Of a stretch of 64,000 nucleotides of DNA, positions 38,701 through 45,963 are shown piece after piece. Made by a program: the position numbers and the translations under genes. The stretch's first letter is position 1. The number at the start of each line of letters is the position of its first letter. Below the pieces are notes generated by a model. The model saw only the letters and a list, made by a program, of their open reading frames with translations, had not been told where the DNA came from and made no database searches. The stretch comes from Psychrobacter phenylpyruvicus DSM 7000 = NBRC 102152 (GTDB lineage Bacteria > Pseudomonadota > Gammaproteobacteria > Pseudomonadales > Moraxellaceae): NCBI RefSeq assembly GCF_000685805.1, contig NZ_JMKP01000013.1, positions 1 to 64,000 of the forward strand. The letters are read 5' to 3'.

Positions 38701-39964
38701 CACCCACTACGTTTAGAGCATTGTCTGCATTACTAAAAGCAATAACCGCCGTTTTTAGGGCAATCCCTAACGGATTATGATAATCAACGTTAGCGGCCTT
38801 AAACTGATTGAGATGGCGAGCATAATTTTGGACACAGCGCCAAGATAGGGCTTTATTTGACCAATCCCCCTCAGTGCCTAATGTTTGGATTAGATTTGGA
38901 CTCAAGGCTGCGGTTGGATTTGAGGTTGAGCTCAGCGATTGTGAATGGCACTGCTGCAAGATATATTGTTGGTAAGCTAAATCGCCACGAGTAGATGAAG
39001 GGTATTTTGCTATTAAAGACTGAGTCATCATGGCTAAAGGGTCTAAGTTTGACATCGGCGATGCAGGCCCACTTGATATCAACGCTGCTGAATCTGAGTC
39101 CGCCGTTATGATAACCACTGCATTGCCGACGCTATAAGCCAAAGCATCTAATGCCTCGGTCTCAAAGTGCCGTGCAGAACATTGATTATAGATAGGTTTT
39201 GAATAAAGCTTTTGAGCATTGCTTATAGAGAAAGCTGGCTCTATATCCATCAATGCGACTGGCTCATTATTAGCTTTAATGGAGGGTTGCCCTACAGGCA
39301 ATTGGCTCGAAGTATTTCCGATATCAACAATTTCAATATCGTCAAGCGATACTGAATCAGTTTCGCTTGAACGACCATCCCTACTAGCCTTGTTAACCCT
39401 ATTAGCCTTGTTAACTGCCCTACTGCCGTTATCTGTGCCCATCATATAAGCAGACGCTTGAGCATAAGCAGCCATACTGCTGATAAATAAGTCATCGTCC
39501 CCTGTATGTTGTCTTCTACAGTTGGGAAACTGCGGACACTGATCTTTGATGAAGTTTTTAATTTTATGACGCTGTGACTTAGGGTGATGGCTATCGGCTA
39601 CCTGACCAAGGGCTGCTACTGGAACCAATACCAACTCTGCCGCCGTCTCTCCCTGATCCACATCAGTCACTTTACCAATACCCAATTGCAAGTTATCTGC
39701 CATCAGTCCGGGCGTGTCCATAAGATAATCTAAAGCGTGCTGTAAATATTGCAGGTGCTGTGTGTGATTGGGAGTTGTATATAAGGCAGGGTCTAGCAAT
39801 AAAAATAACACCGGTCCTGGCGCTTGTACCGAGCTTGAATGATAGCCCACACTATAAACAGCTAAATCTCCTTGGGCCGGTGAAGTATTGGCCGAAGCAT
39901 AAGGACTAACGACAAGCTGAATGAGCATGGCCATCACAATCAAAACTACACTGATTGATGGCAT
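35762..39964 (-). CDS. pilY1: Pilus tip/assembly protein PilY1-like
   Basis: A 1400-residue secreted protein. A signal peptide (SVVLIVMAMLIQLVVSPYASA) ends near residue 25. Residues about 50-350 resemble a von Willebrand A domain, but the metal-site motif DxSxS is absent (FLLLDPALYTTP). The C-terminal half is the beta-propeller of PilY1, with LYGAMDNALHIIDEATGEE and a calcium-loop-like MDREEDGLTDHLYFADLEG near residue 920. PilY1 primes pilus assembly, regulates retraction and mediates adhesion. It is cotranscribed with the minor pilins. The frame is open further upstream through a 15-base repeat array but has no start there. AGG is six bases before the ATG. Confidence 0.9.
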   Translation of the reverse strand: MPSISVVLIVMAMLIQLVVSPYASANTSPAQGDLAVYSVGYHSSSVQAPGPVLFLLLDPALYTTPNHTQHLQYLQHALDYLMDTPGLMADNLQLGIGKVTDVDQGETAAELVLVPVAALGQVADSHHPKSQRHKIKNFIKDQCPQFPNCRRQHTGDDDLFISSMAAYAQASAYMMGTDNGSRAVNKANRVNKASRDGRSSETDSVSLDDIEIVDIGNTSSQLPVGQPSIKANNEPVALMDIEPAFSISNAQKLYSKPIYNQCSARHFETEALDALAYSVGNAVVIITADSDSAALISSGPASPMSNLDPLAMMTQSLIAKYPSSTRGDLAYQQYILQQCHSQSLSSTSNPTAALSPNLIQTLGTEGDWSNKALSWRCVQNYARHLNQFKAANVDYHNPLGIALKTAVIAFSNADNALNVVGENKGLPSYDCLAATVAPSIRQKCLLGQYGHNYGEGGFFQSVNTRVGATSEQGRKQSVELAQALIIMAKNLTTQPSAMARKAPFQMVNFMHGSELFKKSYQTYLQPQFGSLQAQWPGGVSKYQSSVVNNIFAAEVIKNKRQLLKNPRNIYLSQAETGELIAQTTESINRFQLPKLTPKQQLKLRQSLLSYMFDASPPSGGIHHSTPIALISKAQPLTSNQSSTINLSESTKYSYKKHILYGAMDNALHIIDEATGEEIAAYFAKEVLAENGQYQAIRQDSLAASTEAHPSFGIDGPWTQYARYITNAEGESIAKPLYVFGGARLGARAYYGLDLTGLDRVDSAHNLNGFAPKQLFTITPDRQDFGQQYFKQLAYSWSKPVITHINWFGVPKLVAILSGGYDANEYDKPDGLRERHYLQQGQQSILGNAIYIVDAKTGVPLIVATADNETQSIIGSNDDNGFSDLSKDAGKVLQVANASMLYSITGSVKAMDREEDGLTDHLYFADLEGQLFRLDIDNVASSPALASKVRVVRLADFRRQKNSPGPRFYETPVVTLQNHNAVDSRSSKFATVSVASGDRSHPLRITDPTKHTVSLEIEYLDSLGHRQILQAVHKQFLTTDDAGVKLESSKWQLIASDLALTSDIDNNSDIRFDNGQFQLATKLFMPGSLLKATTTFASTDKISASLRVPSSFVSISPSQSLPAIADPLAPILSVTKYWIGIKPMTTEKMSVLSRTANHVYTLYDKDVANPALFNTPVSALQTRDIYLTEENFPDLPTIDVSNPQFSGYQKQGWRSPLTQFGQHHANFNKAGVVEKLNNQDRVSGSNSLANALAIKAFGPMFAVSNKLYLTAYNPVPKSQPLAACRAQLIGNTEVYQFCLPYGNCNTANKVYRSHVQRIGYGNGLNPLSWKTVGEGKARQLFIAQVSGIYSEANPTEETHLSILVNLNDIQAAPKFVNSFTLQPKLQLEQWFDYSNHLSVSD

Positions 39965-40044
39965 AAGCAGCCTAAAACTCTGACAAGACTTTTTTACCAG
40001 CTGTATCCCGCTACGCCATAACCTCTGCAGACAAAAAAGGATAT

Positions 40045-40134
40045 AGTTATTAAACTGACAGTTATTAAGCTGATAGTTATTAAACTGACAGTTATTAGGT
40101 CGGAAGTGGTTAGACTGAAAGTCATCATCCTCGA
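40045..40134 (-). repeat. 15-base tandem repeats upstream of pilY1
   Basis: Six 15-base units, the first three nearly identical (AGTTATTAAACTGAC, AGTTATTAAGCTGAT, AGTTATTAAACTGAC at 40045-40089), then three decayed copies. On the minus strand the period of five codons leaves pilY1's frame open through the array. They lie between pilX and pilY1. Confidence 0.85.
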
Positions 40135-40227
40135 TAAGTCATTATCCTTAGCTGTTGATGGGGCCATTTAGGTATTATTAGCTGGTAATAAATCACCGGC
40201 TACTATGATAAAAAAGCAAAACTAAGG

Positions 40228-41109
40228 TTATATATCAGGTACTGCCTGATAAGAAAACACATAGTCTTGCACTTGGGTATTGAAAGGAGTACCTGTTCTT
40301 TTTAGACAAGCCAATTGATTTTCGCTCTGGCTAAACCAAGTGTTTTTTGAGATCTTTATAGTCACCGGCTTGGCCAAGCAGCTGTCAATCTCACCCAGCC
40401 TAGCTCTGCTGAAGCTTGGCATAACAGAGGTGACATAAAGCCGAATGTGGGTTTGCTTATTATTTGCTAAGTCTTGCCCTACAGGACCTGAAAATGGAGT
40501 CGATGTATGAGTTTTGGTGGTATCTTTAGATTTTGCCGGCTCTAAGGAGTGATGCTCTACTGAGCTTAGCCGCACAAATGATAGTTGGGTAGCGATGATT
40601 TTTCGGTCACTAACAAAGTGATCACCATCACTGTCAGCCAAATTACAGTAGCCTTTAGGATTTAGAACTTCCTTGCTATCGGTTATTATTTTTGCGCTAG
40701 AAGCGCTAAAAATTTTCGAGTGCAGTTCTGGCTGGTAGCACACCGTATATTCTGCTAGTACTGGATTTATTCCCTGTTTTGACAAGTAGCCAAAAGGTCC
40801 GGAGTCCGCTGTTAATAAGCCTAACTGCTCCTTATCTTTTGATAGCTTATCTAGCTGTCGCAGCGGGGCGTCGGATGCTTGAAACAATAGCTGATTGATT
40901 TGATAGGTTGTGGTCAAATCCAAAGAGGTATTAGCACTTCTTATAGCAATAAGACTAGCGGTAGCCATTAACAGCAGGAGCAATAGTACTATCATCAACA
41001 CTGCCCCTTGTTGCTTTTGAGTGTGTTGCCCCTGATTATTAAGTCGGCGTCTAAATCGACTATCTGTTCGATAAGCAAGGTTTATTTTGAAGTTTTCGGC
41101 TGTTTTCAT
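40228..41109 (-). CDS. pilX: Type IV pilus assembly protein PilX-like
   Basis: A 293-residue minor pilin-like protein. A 30-residue polar leader ends in QKQQG and is followed by AVLMIVLLLLLLMATASLIAIRS, the PilX N-terminal segment. The helix is Leu-rich and lacks Glu at +5, as in PilX/GspK-like members that may cap the pilus. The C-terminal half is variable, with Cys residues that may pair. It starts 13 bases after the pilW stop, and the ATG at 41109 is preferred to an upstream TTG (41115). Located between pilW and pilY1, as in the usual operon order. Confidence 0.85.
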   Translation of the reverse strand: MKTAENFKINLAYRTDSRFRRRLNNQGQHTQKQQGAVLMIVLLLLLLMATASLIAIRSANTSLDLTTTYQINQLLFQASDAPLRQLDKLSKDKEQLGLLTADSGPFGYLSKQGINPVLAEYTVCYQPELHSKIFSASSAKIITDSKEVLNPKGYCNLADSDGDHFVSDRKIIATQLSFVRLSSVEHHSLEPAKSKDTTKTHTSTPFSGPVGQDLANNKQTHIRLYVTSVMPSFSRARLGEIDSCLAKPVTIKISKNTWFSQSENQLACLKRTGTPFNTQVQDYVFSYQAVPDI

Positions 41110-41122
41110 TGCCAATTCTTCA

Positions 41123-42112
41123 TCATTGGCTGAGCCGAGTATTGCGTAGCGCTACCACAGTTTGTAACGTTTGACGCTTATAATGGGGGGTTGTTTGTCT
41201 AATTTGATAGTCTTCACCTTGCAACTGAAAAGTAGTACGCATTTTTTTGCTATCTCCTCCAGCCACCTCACTCATACTGCGGGCAATAACCCCTAACTCA
41301 ATCGCCACAATAGGCGCATCATAGATGTAGTTTGAGGCATAGGGCATCAAGATTTGACTCGAAGCATGCTTAGTAAGATACGTATCGATAGGCATATAAG
41401 CCACTCCTTGCTCTAGCTGAACGCCTAGCTTAACTGAGAAATAATCTACCCTATTAATCAGTATCACCCCATTGTCACCAAAGCCTTCAATGCTCAGACT
41501 ATCTTTAGCTTGGCTATTGGCATTTTGTACCCCATTTAATAAATAGCTACCGGCATCACATGCCAAAACAATGGCCTGTGCTTTATCCTCTTTACCGACA
41601 CGCTGATTGTCTATACGCGTAAAATAGCGCTCAATCACCATATCTCCTTTATTAACTGTCCTACCTTCACAGTCATAACTATCAAAAGGAGCCTGATACT
41701 GTATGGTCAGCTGATCACTAGTTGCAGGCGCTATAAGATTACTAGGCCCCGCCCCATTTTTGGTCAGTAGCCTAGGCTCAATGCCGCGTATTCCTCTTAG
41801 GTTACCCACTTTGATCGGCTTGCCCGCTAAGCTTGATTGCAAGCTATCCTCAGAGCCAGTTAACACAATCCCTGTCCCAGCCGTTTGTTGTCGCATCGAG
41901 TTTGAAGCACCTAGGTTGGCATGTGAGATTTCTTTCACCATTGCAGTTAACCCAAAAACAGCTGCATCCTGTACCTCAGAGACAGAACGCTGTAGCTTTT
42001 GAGTGCTCATACTATGGGTAAAAAGCTGAAAAGCGGCTGAGCTTATTACCAATCCTAAACTCAAGGCTAACATTAACTCAATTAAGGTAAATCCTCGCTC
42101 AGTTAGCGTCAT
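41123..42112 (-). CDS. pilW: Type IV minor pilin PilW
   Basis: A 329-residue minor pilin. I chose the start at 42112 because AAGG lies five bases upstream and it gives a short prepilin leader MTLTERG before FTLIELMLALSLGLVISSAAF, with Glu at +5. The frame is open to 42190 and would overlap pilV. The globular part has the PilW-family features: DSYDCEGRTV near residue 155, VIERYFTR and a late VAIELGVIARS strand. With PilV, PilX and PilE it forms the tip complex beneath PilY1. Confidence 0.85.
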   Translation of the reverse strand: MTLTERGFTLIELMLALSLGLVISSAAFQLFTHSMSTQKLQRSVSEVQDAAVFGLTAMVKEISHANLGASNSMRQQTAGTGIVLTGSEDSLQSSLAGKPIKVGNLRGIRGIEPRLLTKNGAGPSNLIAPATSDQLTIQYQAPFDSYDCEGRTVNKGDMVIERYFTRIDNQRVGKEDKAQAIVLACDAGSYLLNGVQNANSQAKDSLSIEGFGDNGVILINRVDYFSVKLGVQLEQGVAYMPIDTYLTKHASSQILMPYASNYIYDAPIVAIELGVIARSMSEVAGGDSKKMRTTFQLQGEDYQIRQTTPHYKRQTLQTVVALRNTRLSQ

Positions 42113-42176
42113 ATTGGCCTTAGATTGACAACGCATTTTGGCTAAAGCCTTGACTGGTCGCTGTCTGTGATTGACT

Positions 42177-42758
42177 TTATGAAGCATCAATTAATCTCGC
42201 AAAGACACAGTCAGCTTGTTTTGCGACGCTACCCTCTGCATTAAAACAATGCGTTGATTCGCTGCGCTCCTTACTATCCTGGCTCATACCACTTTGATTA
42301 TCTGCTGTGGTCTTCCCCCAAGCTACTATCAAGCACTTTGGGGCTACCCCATTTATCCTCTCCCTAACTCCTGGACAGTCAATCATACCTAGGCTAAATC
42401 CTTGCTCAGCCGCATGCTGTGTTAAATTTACGACATCATTCCGTGCCAGCTGTTCTGCACTGCAACCTTTACTTTGTATACAGTCTGCCGCTTCAAAAAC
42501 CCCCGTGTCATTAAAGTATTGCTGATAAATACTAAAGTCCTGCAGCTGACTATTAGTCCTTATACGCTCTGAAGTCTCATTCAATATCATCAATGCCCGC
42601 AGGCGCATCATTGAGTGATTGGTACTGCTCATGGCCTGACCCTGCAAGATAGCATAGCCTAAAGCAGCACTACTAAATATAAACAAGGCCACTAAGACTT
42701 CCATAAGTCCAAGTCCCTGCTGCTGAAAGCCATAATATAATTTCGGGTCTCTGACCAT
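42177..42758 (-). CDS. pilV: Type IV minor pilin PilV
   Basis: A 193-residue minor pilin. The leader MVRDPKLYYGFQQQG precedes LGLMEVLVALFIFSSAALGYA, a pilin helix with Glu at +5, followed by QGQAM and the family's RIRTNSQL stretch. Four or more Cys in the globular part (AADCIQSKGC; DCPG; CLIV) suggest disulfides. First gene of the visible pilus operon. No fimT/fimU gene precedes it, as comF is 135 bases upstream. Confidence 0.85.
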   Translation of the reverse strand: MVRDPKLYYGFQQQGLGLMEVLVALFIFSSAALGYAILQGQAMSSTNHSMMRLRALMILNETSERIRTNSQLQDFSIYQQYFNDTGVFEAADCIQSKGCSAEQLARNDVVNLTQHAAEQGFSLGMIDCPGVRERINGVAPKCLIVAWGKTTADNQSGMSQDSKERSESTHCFNAEGSVAKQADCVFARLIDAS

Positions 42759-42893
42759 TGTTGAGCTATCCCGATAGGCTTAGAAAGTGACTAGTATTCT
42801 GGAGCTTATTATATAATATTAAGGCGAAATAAATAAAACAAAGTTAAGTAAAACTAAATATTATAGTACCTAACTTTTGTGCTAAAGGGGGAT

Positions 42894-43694
42894 TTATTTA
42901 CCATGAGAGACACAGTAAGCTCTTATTTTTGTATCAGGATGGATGTTAGTTATGGTCTTAGCGATCGCAGCTAAGGTCGTTCCAGTAGTCACCACATCAT
43001 CAAATAACAACAACCGCTTCACTGTAGGTTTGGCATTGATATTAAAGGCATGGCTTATGTTAGCTTGACGTTCGTTTCTGGCCAAACCTTGCTGGCTAAC
43101 CGCATCATCAATACGATTTACCCCATACCACAAAGGTATTTGCCAATGCTTTGATAAATAGTAAGCCAGTACTGAGACAGGGTCATAACCCCGCTTTTTT
43201 AGCCGATTGGAAGTAGTTGGTGTGGGTACAATGACACTATTGGTTGCATGACAACCTTTCGGTCTAGGTAATTGATGAATGGCATGAACCAATACTGGTA
43301 AAGCATCCACTTGCTCTTTATATTTAAAAGCAATGATAGCAGCTCTTATATAGCTGAGATGCGGAGCCGCTGCTTGAATTTGCAAAGTGCGAGGAGAGAC
43401 TGGCTGAGAATTAAGAGGGTCAACATCTTCGAGAGGGATGAGGTGCTGCAAAAGCTTAGGCTGCCAAGAGACACTATCATGACAGGCTTGACAAATAATT
43501 GATGAAAAAAAAGAGCGCTTACAATGCAAGCCCTCTTTTTGTGCAACAGCTGGATTGCTATGGCAAACACAGCAAACACTTTGTAAATACTGTACCCGCC
43601 ACATACCCAGTTGATAAAAGGCAGGCACAGCTTGTTGGATAACTCTTGGTCGTATAGTTTTTCGCTGTGCCGCTTTCTGGGCCAAAGAAGTCAA
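42894..43694 (-). CDS. comF: ComF family phosphoribosyltransferase-like protein
   Basis: A 266-residue ComF/GntX-type protein needed for natural transformation in several bacteria. The N-terminal zinc-binding segment CCVCHSNPAVAQKEGLHC...CQAC has two CxxC-like pairs. The C-terminal half is a type I phosphoribosyltransferase with RLKKRGYDPV, GLARNERQAN and the PRPP loop LLLFDDVVTTGTT. A TTG at 43694 is the only start that keeps the full frame. An ATG at 43604 lacks an RBS, so the true start is unsure. It begins six bases after the pldA stop and probably is cotranscribed with it. Confidence 0.9.
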   Translation of the reverse strand: MTSLAQKAAQRKTIRPRVIQQAVPAFYQLGMWRVQYLQSVCCVCHSNPAVAQKEGLHCKRSFFSSIICQACHDSVSWQPKLLQHLIPLEDVDPLNSQPVSPRTLQIQAAAPHLSYIRAAIIAFKYKEQVDALPVLVHAIHQLPRPKGCHATNSVIVPTPTTSNRLKKRGYDPVSVLAYYLSKHWQIPLWYGVNRIDDAVSQQGLARNERQANISHAFNINAKPTVKRLLLFDDVVTTGTTLAAIAKTITNIHPDTKIRAYCVSHGK

Positions 43695-43700
43695 TGACTT

Positions 43701-45023
43701 CTACAGACCTTTCCAATCATTTAAAGATAGACCCACACCGACAGCAGTGGTTTCTTTATTATAATCAATGATAGACTCCCCATAACCATGGAAAAGTTGG
43801 ATAAACCCATACACATCACGCGATATAGGAACCGTATAATCTACCTCAATAGCCCCTTTGTCAGTTTCAAAATTATAACGACCTAAAGCAGACAAGGTCT
43901 CGCCTCGACCAAAGTCGTATAATGCTTTAAGCTCTCCATGACCATAGTAATCGGTAATATCTGGGTTATCACTCGACTTAGAGTTATTCTTCTCTTTAAC
44001 ATGGGTCCAAATCTTGGGCTGAAGACTAAACTTACCCCACTCAGCCCCACCCATTAGATACAAACGGTTCCACGAGCGCGACCAAGGATCAGACTGGCCA
44101 TTAGAGTGGTGAATAGCCCCCGCACCCAACATACGCAAACGACCATTAAAAGGTAAGCTCGCTTTTACTGGCTGAGTAATAAACACCTCAGGCAAATAGT
44201 CGGTAGCTCTAAAAGGACGTGAGTGCTCACTGTTATACACCTGCCAATGCATTTGCTGCGTATAACCAAACCAAACATCGGCGTTGGTATCAAACACGTC
44301 TTCTATCATCTTAGTCTTCAAAGATATCTGAGCTTTAAGCTCTAATTTGTCAGCATATTTATTGCCATAATCTTCAAATTCAAAATCTTCAGGATGTTGA
44401 GTAGGTGTTTCTGGACGGAGATTTGGAGAGTATTGAACATAAGCGGGTAATAAATAAATAGGACGATGCGGTCTAACAGTCCAAGTGCCCTGCTCACTAT
44501 TTTTATCTAAGTCATAAGCCAAACTAAGCGGGGTATAAGCCGCAACATCCTCAATGGTAACACCTGCTTTAGCCAGCTGTTCATTACCAAAAGCGGTCGG
44601 CGCTCCAGGAGAGACTGGTTCCTCTACTTCAGTGGCTGACTCTACATCTACCTTTGAAACTTCACGATTTTCGGTTACAAAGACTGCAGTTGGTCGAAGG
44701 TCACTAAAGCTGGCCTTAACGGTCTCAACCAAATCCAAAGGTGCTTTTTCACGACCTAAAATAACCTCTTCACCATAAGCAACTTTGTCATAGCAAGCCA
44801 GACGAGCCGCTTCTAGTTTTAAATCGGTACATTTCATAAAGGCATCAACAGCCACTTGTGGGGCATTTGAGCCTACGGCGTCGGTGGTTGAATTTCCGGT
44901 CTCAGCAGAAGCAGCACTAACGGTTAACGGCACGCAACAAGCCGCTGCAACAGAAAGGGTCAAAAACTTAATTTTTGCAGAAGGCAGTCTCGACATCTGT
45001 ACTAATGGCCGCAAAGTAATCAT
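43701..45023 (-). CDS. pldA: Outer-membrane phospholipase A (OMPLA)
   Basis: A 440-residue outer-membrane phospholipase A1. The signal peptide ends near VSAASA, followed by an N-terminal region of about 160 residues found in Moraxellaceae and Neisseria forms, and the 12-strand barrel with WFGYTQQMHWQVYN and the active-site segment GAIHHSNGQSDPWSRSWNR (catalytic Ser and His). It dimerises with calcium to remove misplaced phospholipids from the outer leaflet. I chose the ATG at 45023 because AGGA lies seven bases upstream. The frame is open to a TTG at 45071. Usual barrel length is preserved. Confidence 0.9.
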   Translation of the reverse strand: MITLRPLVQMSRLPSAKIKFLTLSVAAACCVPLTVSAASAETGNSTTDAVGSNAPQVAVDAFMKCTDLKLEAARLACYDKVAYGEEVILGREKAPLDLVETVKASFSDLRPTAVFVTENREVSKVDVESATEVEEPVSPGAPTAFGNEQLAKAGVTIEDVAAYTPLSLAYDLDKNSEQGTWTVRPHRPIYLLPAYVQYSPNLRPETPTQHPEDFEFEDYGNKYADKLELKAQISLKTKMIEDVFDTNADVWFGYTQQMHWQVYNSEHSRPFRATDYLPEVFITQPVKASLPFNGRLRMLGAGAIHHSNGQSDPWSRSWNRLYLMGGAEWGKFSLQPKIWTHVKEKNNSKSSDNPDITDYYGHGELKALYDFGRGETLSALGRYNFETDKGAIEVDYTVPISRDVYGFIQLFHGYGESIIDYNKETTAVGVGLSLNDWKGL

Positions 45024-45272
45024 GCGTATTCCTGATAAATAGGGTAAAAGGGTCATTATACTATTAAACAAAACAGTTAACTAAAAACATTATCATCTAT
45101 AAGTGACAAAACGCTGACTTATAGTGAGTTCCCTAGCCTCTGTAGAGGTAGAAAAACTCTGCCAAAATAGGTTAAAAACTAAAAAATCACAATATAAAGA
45201 AAGATTGCCAGTAAGTTGTTAGTAACGGCAGGTTAAGTCCTATAAATATAAACCAAACCCGGTAAATAGGAA

Positions 45273-45812
45273 CTATTGGAAACGCTGCGCCTTATGCTCT
45301 ATCCAACCATGCTGGTGTCGTGCGGCGGGATCATGATGCGTCCAATGTACTACCCCACCTTGTGGGTTGTATTCGTATTGGCCATAAAAGACCACCTCAT
45401 CGCCTTTTTGTAGAGCGTCAACTCTTGGTGCTAAATCTATATTATGAGCAATAAGTACTGTATGTTTTGGTTCAACATCCGCTAACTCAACAATAAAACG
45501 CTGGTGACGGCTGCCCTTATTATCGTCAGCCAATACCGCTATTACCTGCCCGCAGCCTTTAACTTGTATAGAGTTGCGTTGCTGCTCAAAAGCTTCCAAA
45601 ATCACTCTATTAACACAAACCAAAGAGGATTCTGTACGTTGTTCAGTACCAGCGGCAACAGAAGTATCTGCTGAATCTATTTCAATGTTGTTAAGGTTGG
45701 AGCCGCCTTCCACAGTACCTGTCGTTCCTCCAGTTTCAGGTTCACAGGCACACAAGATTAACCCAGAGCTTAGCACTAGGGCTAGCCCCAGTTTAGGAAT
45801 CAAGTTTCTCAC
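45273..45812 (-). CDS. DUF3465 lipoprotein
   Basis: A 179-residue lipoprotein. Signal LGLALVLSSGLILCAC ends in a lipobox with Cys at about residue 23. A Gly/Ser/Thr-rich linker follows. Then the DUF3465 domain (about 70-175) with RNSIQVKGCGQVIAVLADDNKGSRHQRFIVEL and the C-terminal VHWTHHDPAARHQHGWIEH, rich in His and Trp. The fold resembles an OB barrel and nucleic-acid or small-molecule binding has been guessed, without evidence. Single gene. Confidence 0.85.
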   Translation of the reverse strand: MRNLIPKLGLALVLSSGLILCACEPETGGTTGTVEGGSNLNNIEIDSADTSVAAGTEQRTESSLVCVNRVILEAFEQQRNSIQVKGCGQVIAVLADDNKGSRHQRFIVELADVEPKHTVLIAHNIDLAPRVDALQKGDEVVFYGQYEYNPQGGVVHWTHHDPAARHQHGWIEHKAQRFQ

Positions 45813-45963
45813 AATTATCGCCTTAAAGATAAGGTGTAAAGCAATATAGTGTAAAATAACCGTTAAAGCAACTCTAGTTTAACCACAATAAACAGCGCCT
45901 ACACTTTGAAGCACTTCTTTATATAAAACTTTATAGTATAGCTATTCTAAACCAGTTCATACC

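Noticed and set aside
40160..40205. Hairpin between pilX and pilY1 (GCTGGT / ACCGGC) as a terminator
   Set aside because: Six-base stem with a mismatch and no U-tract on the transcribed strand.
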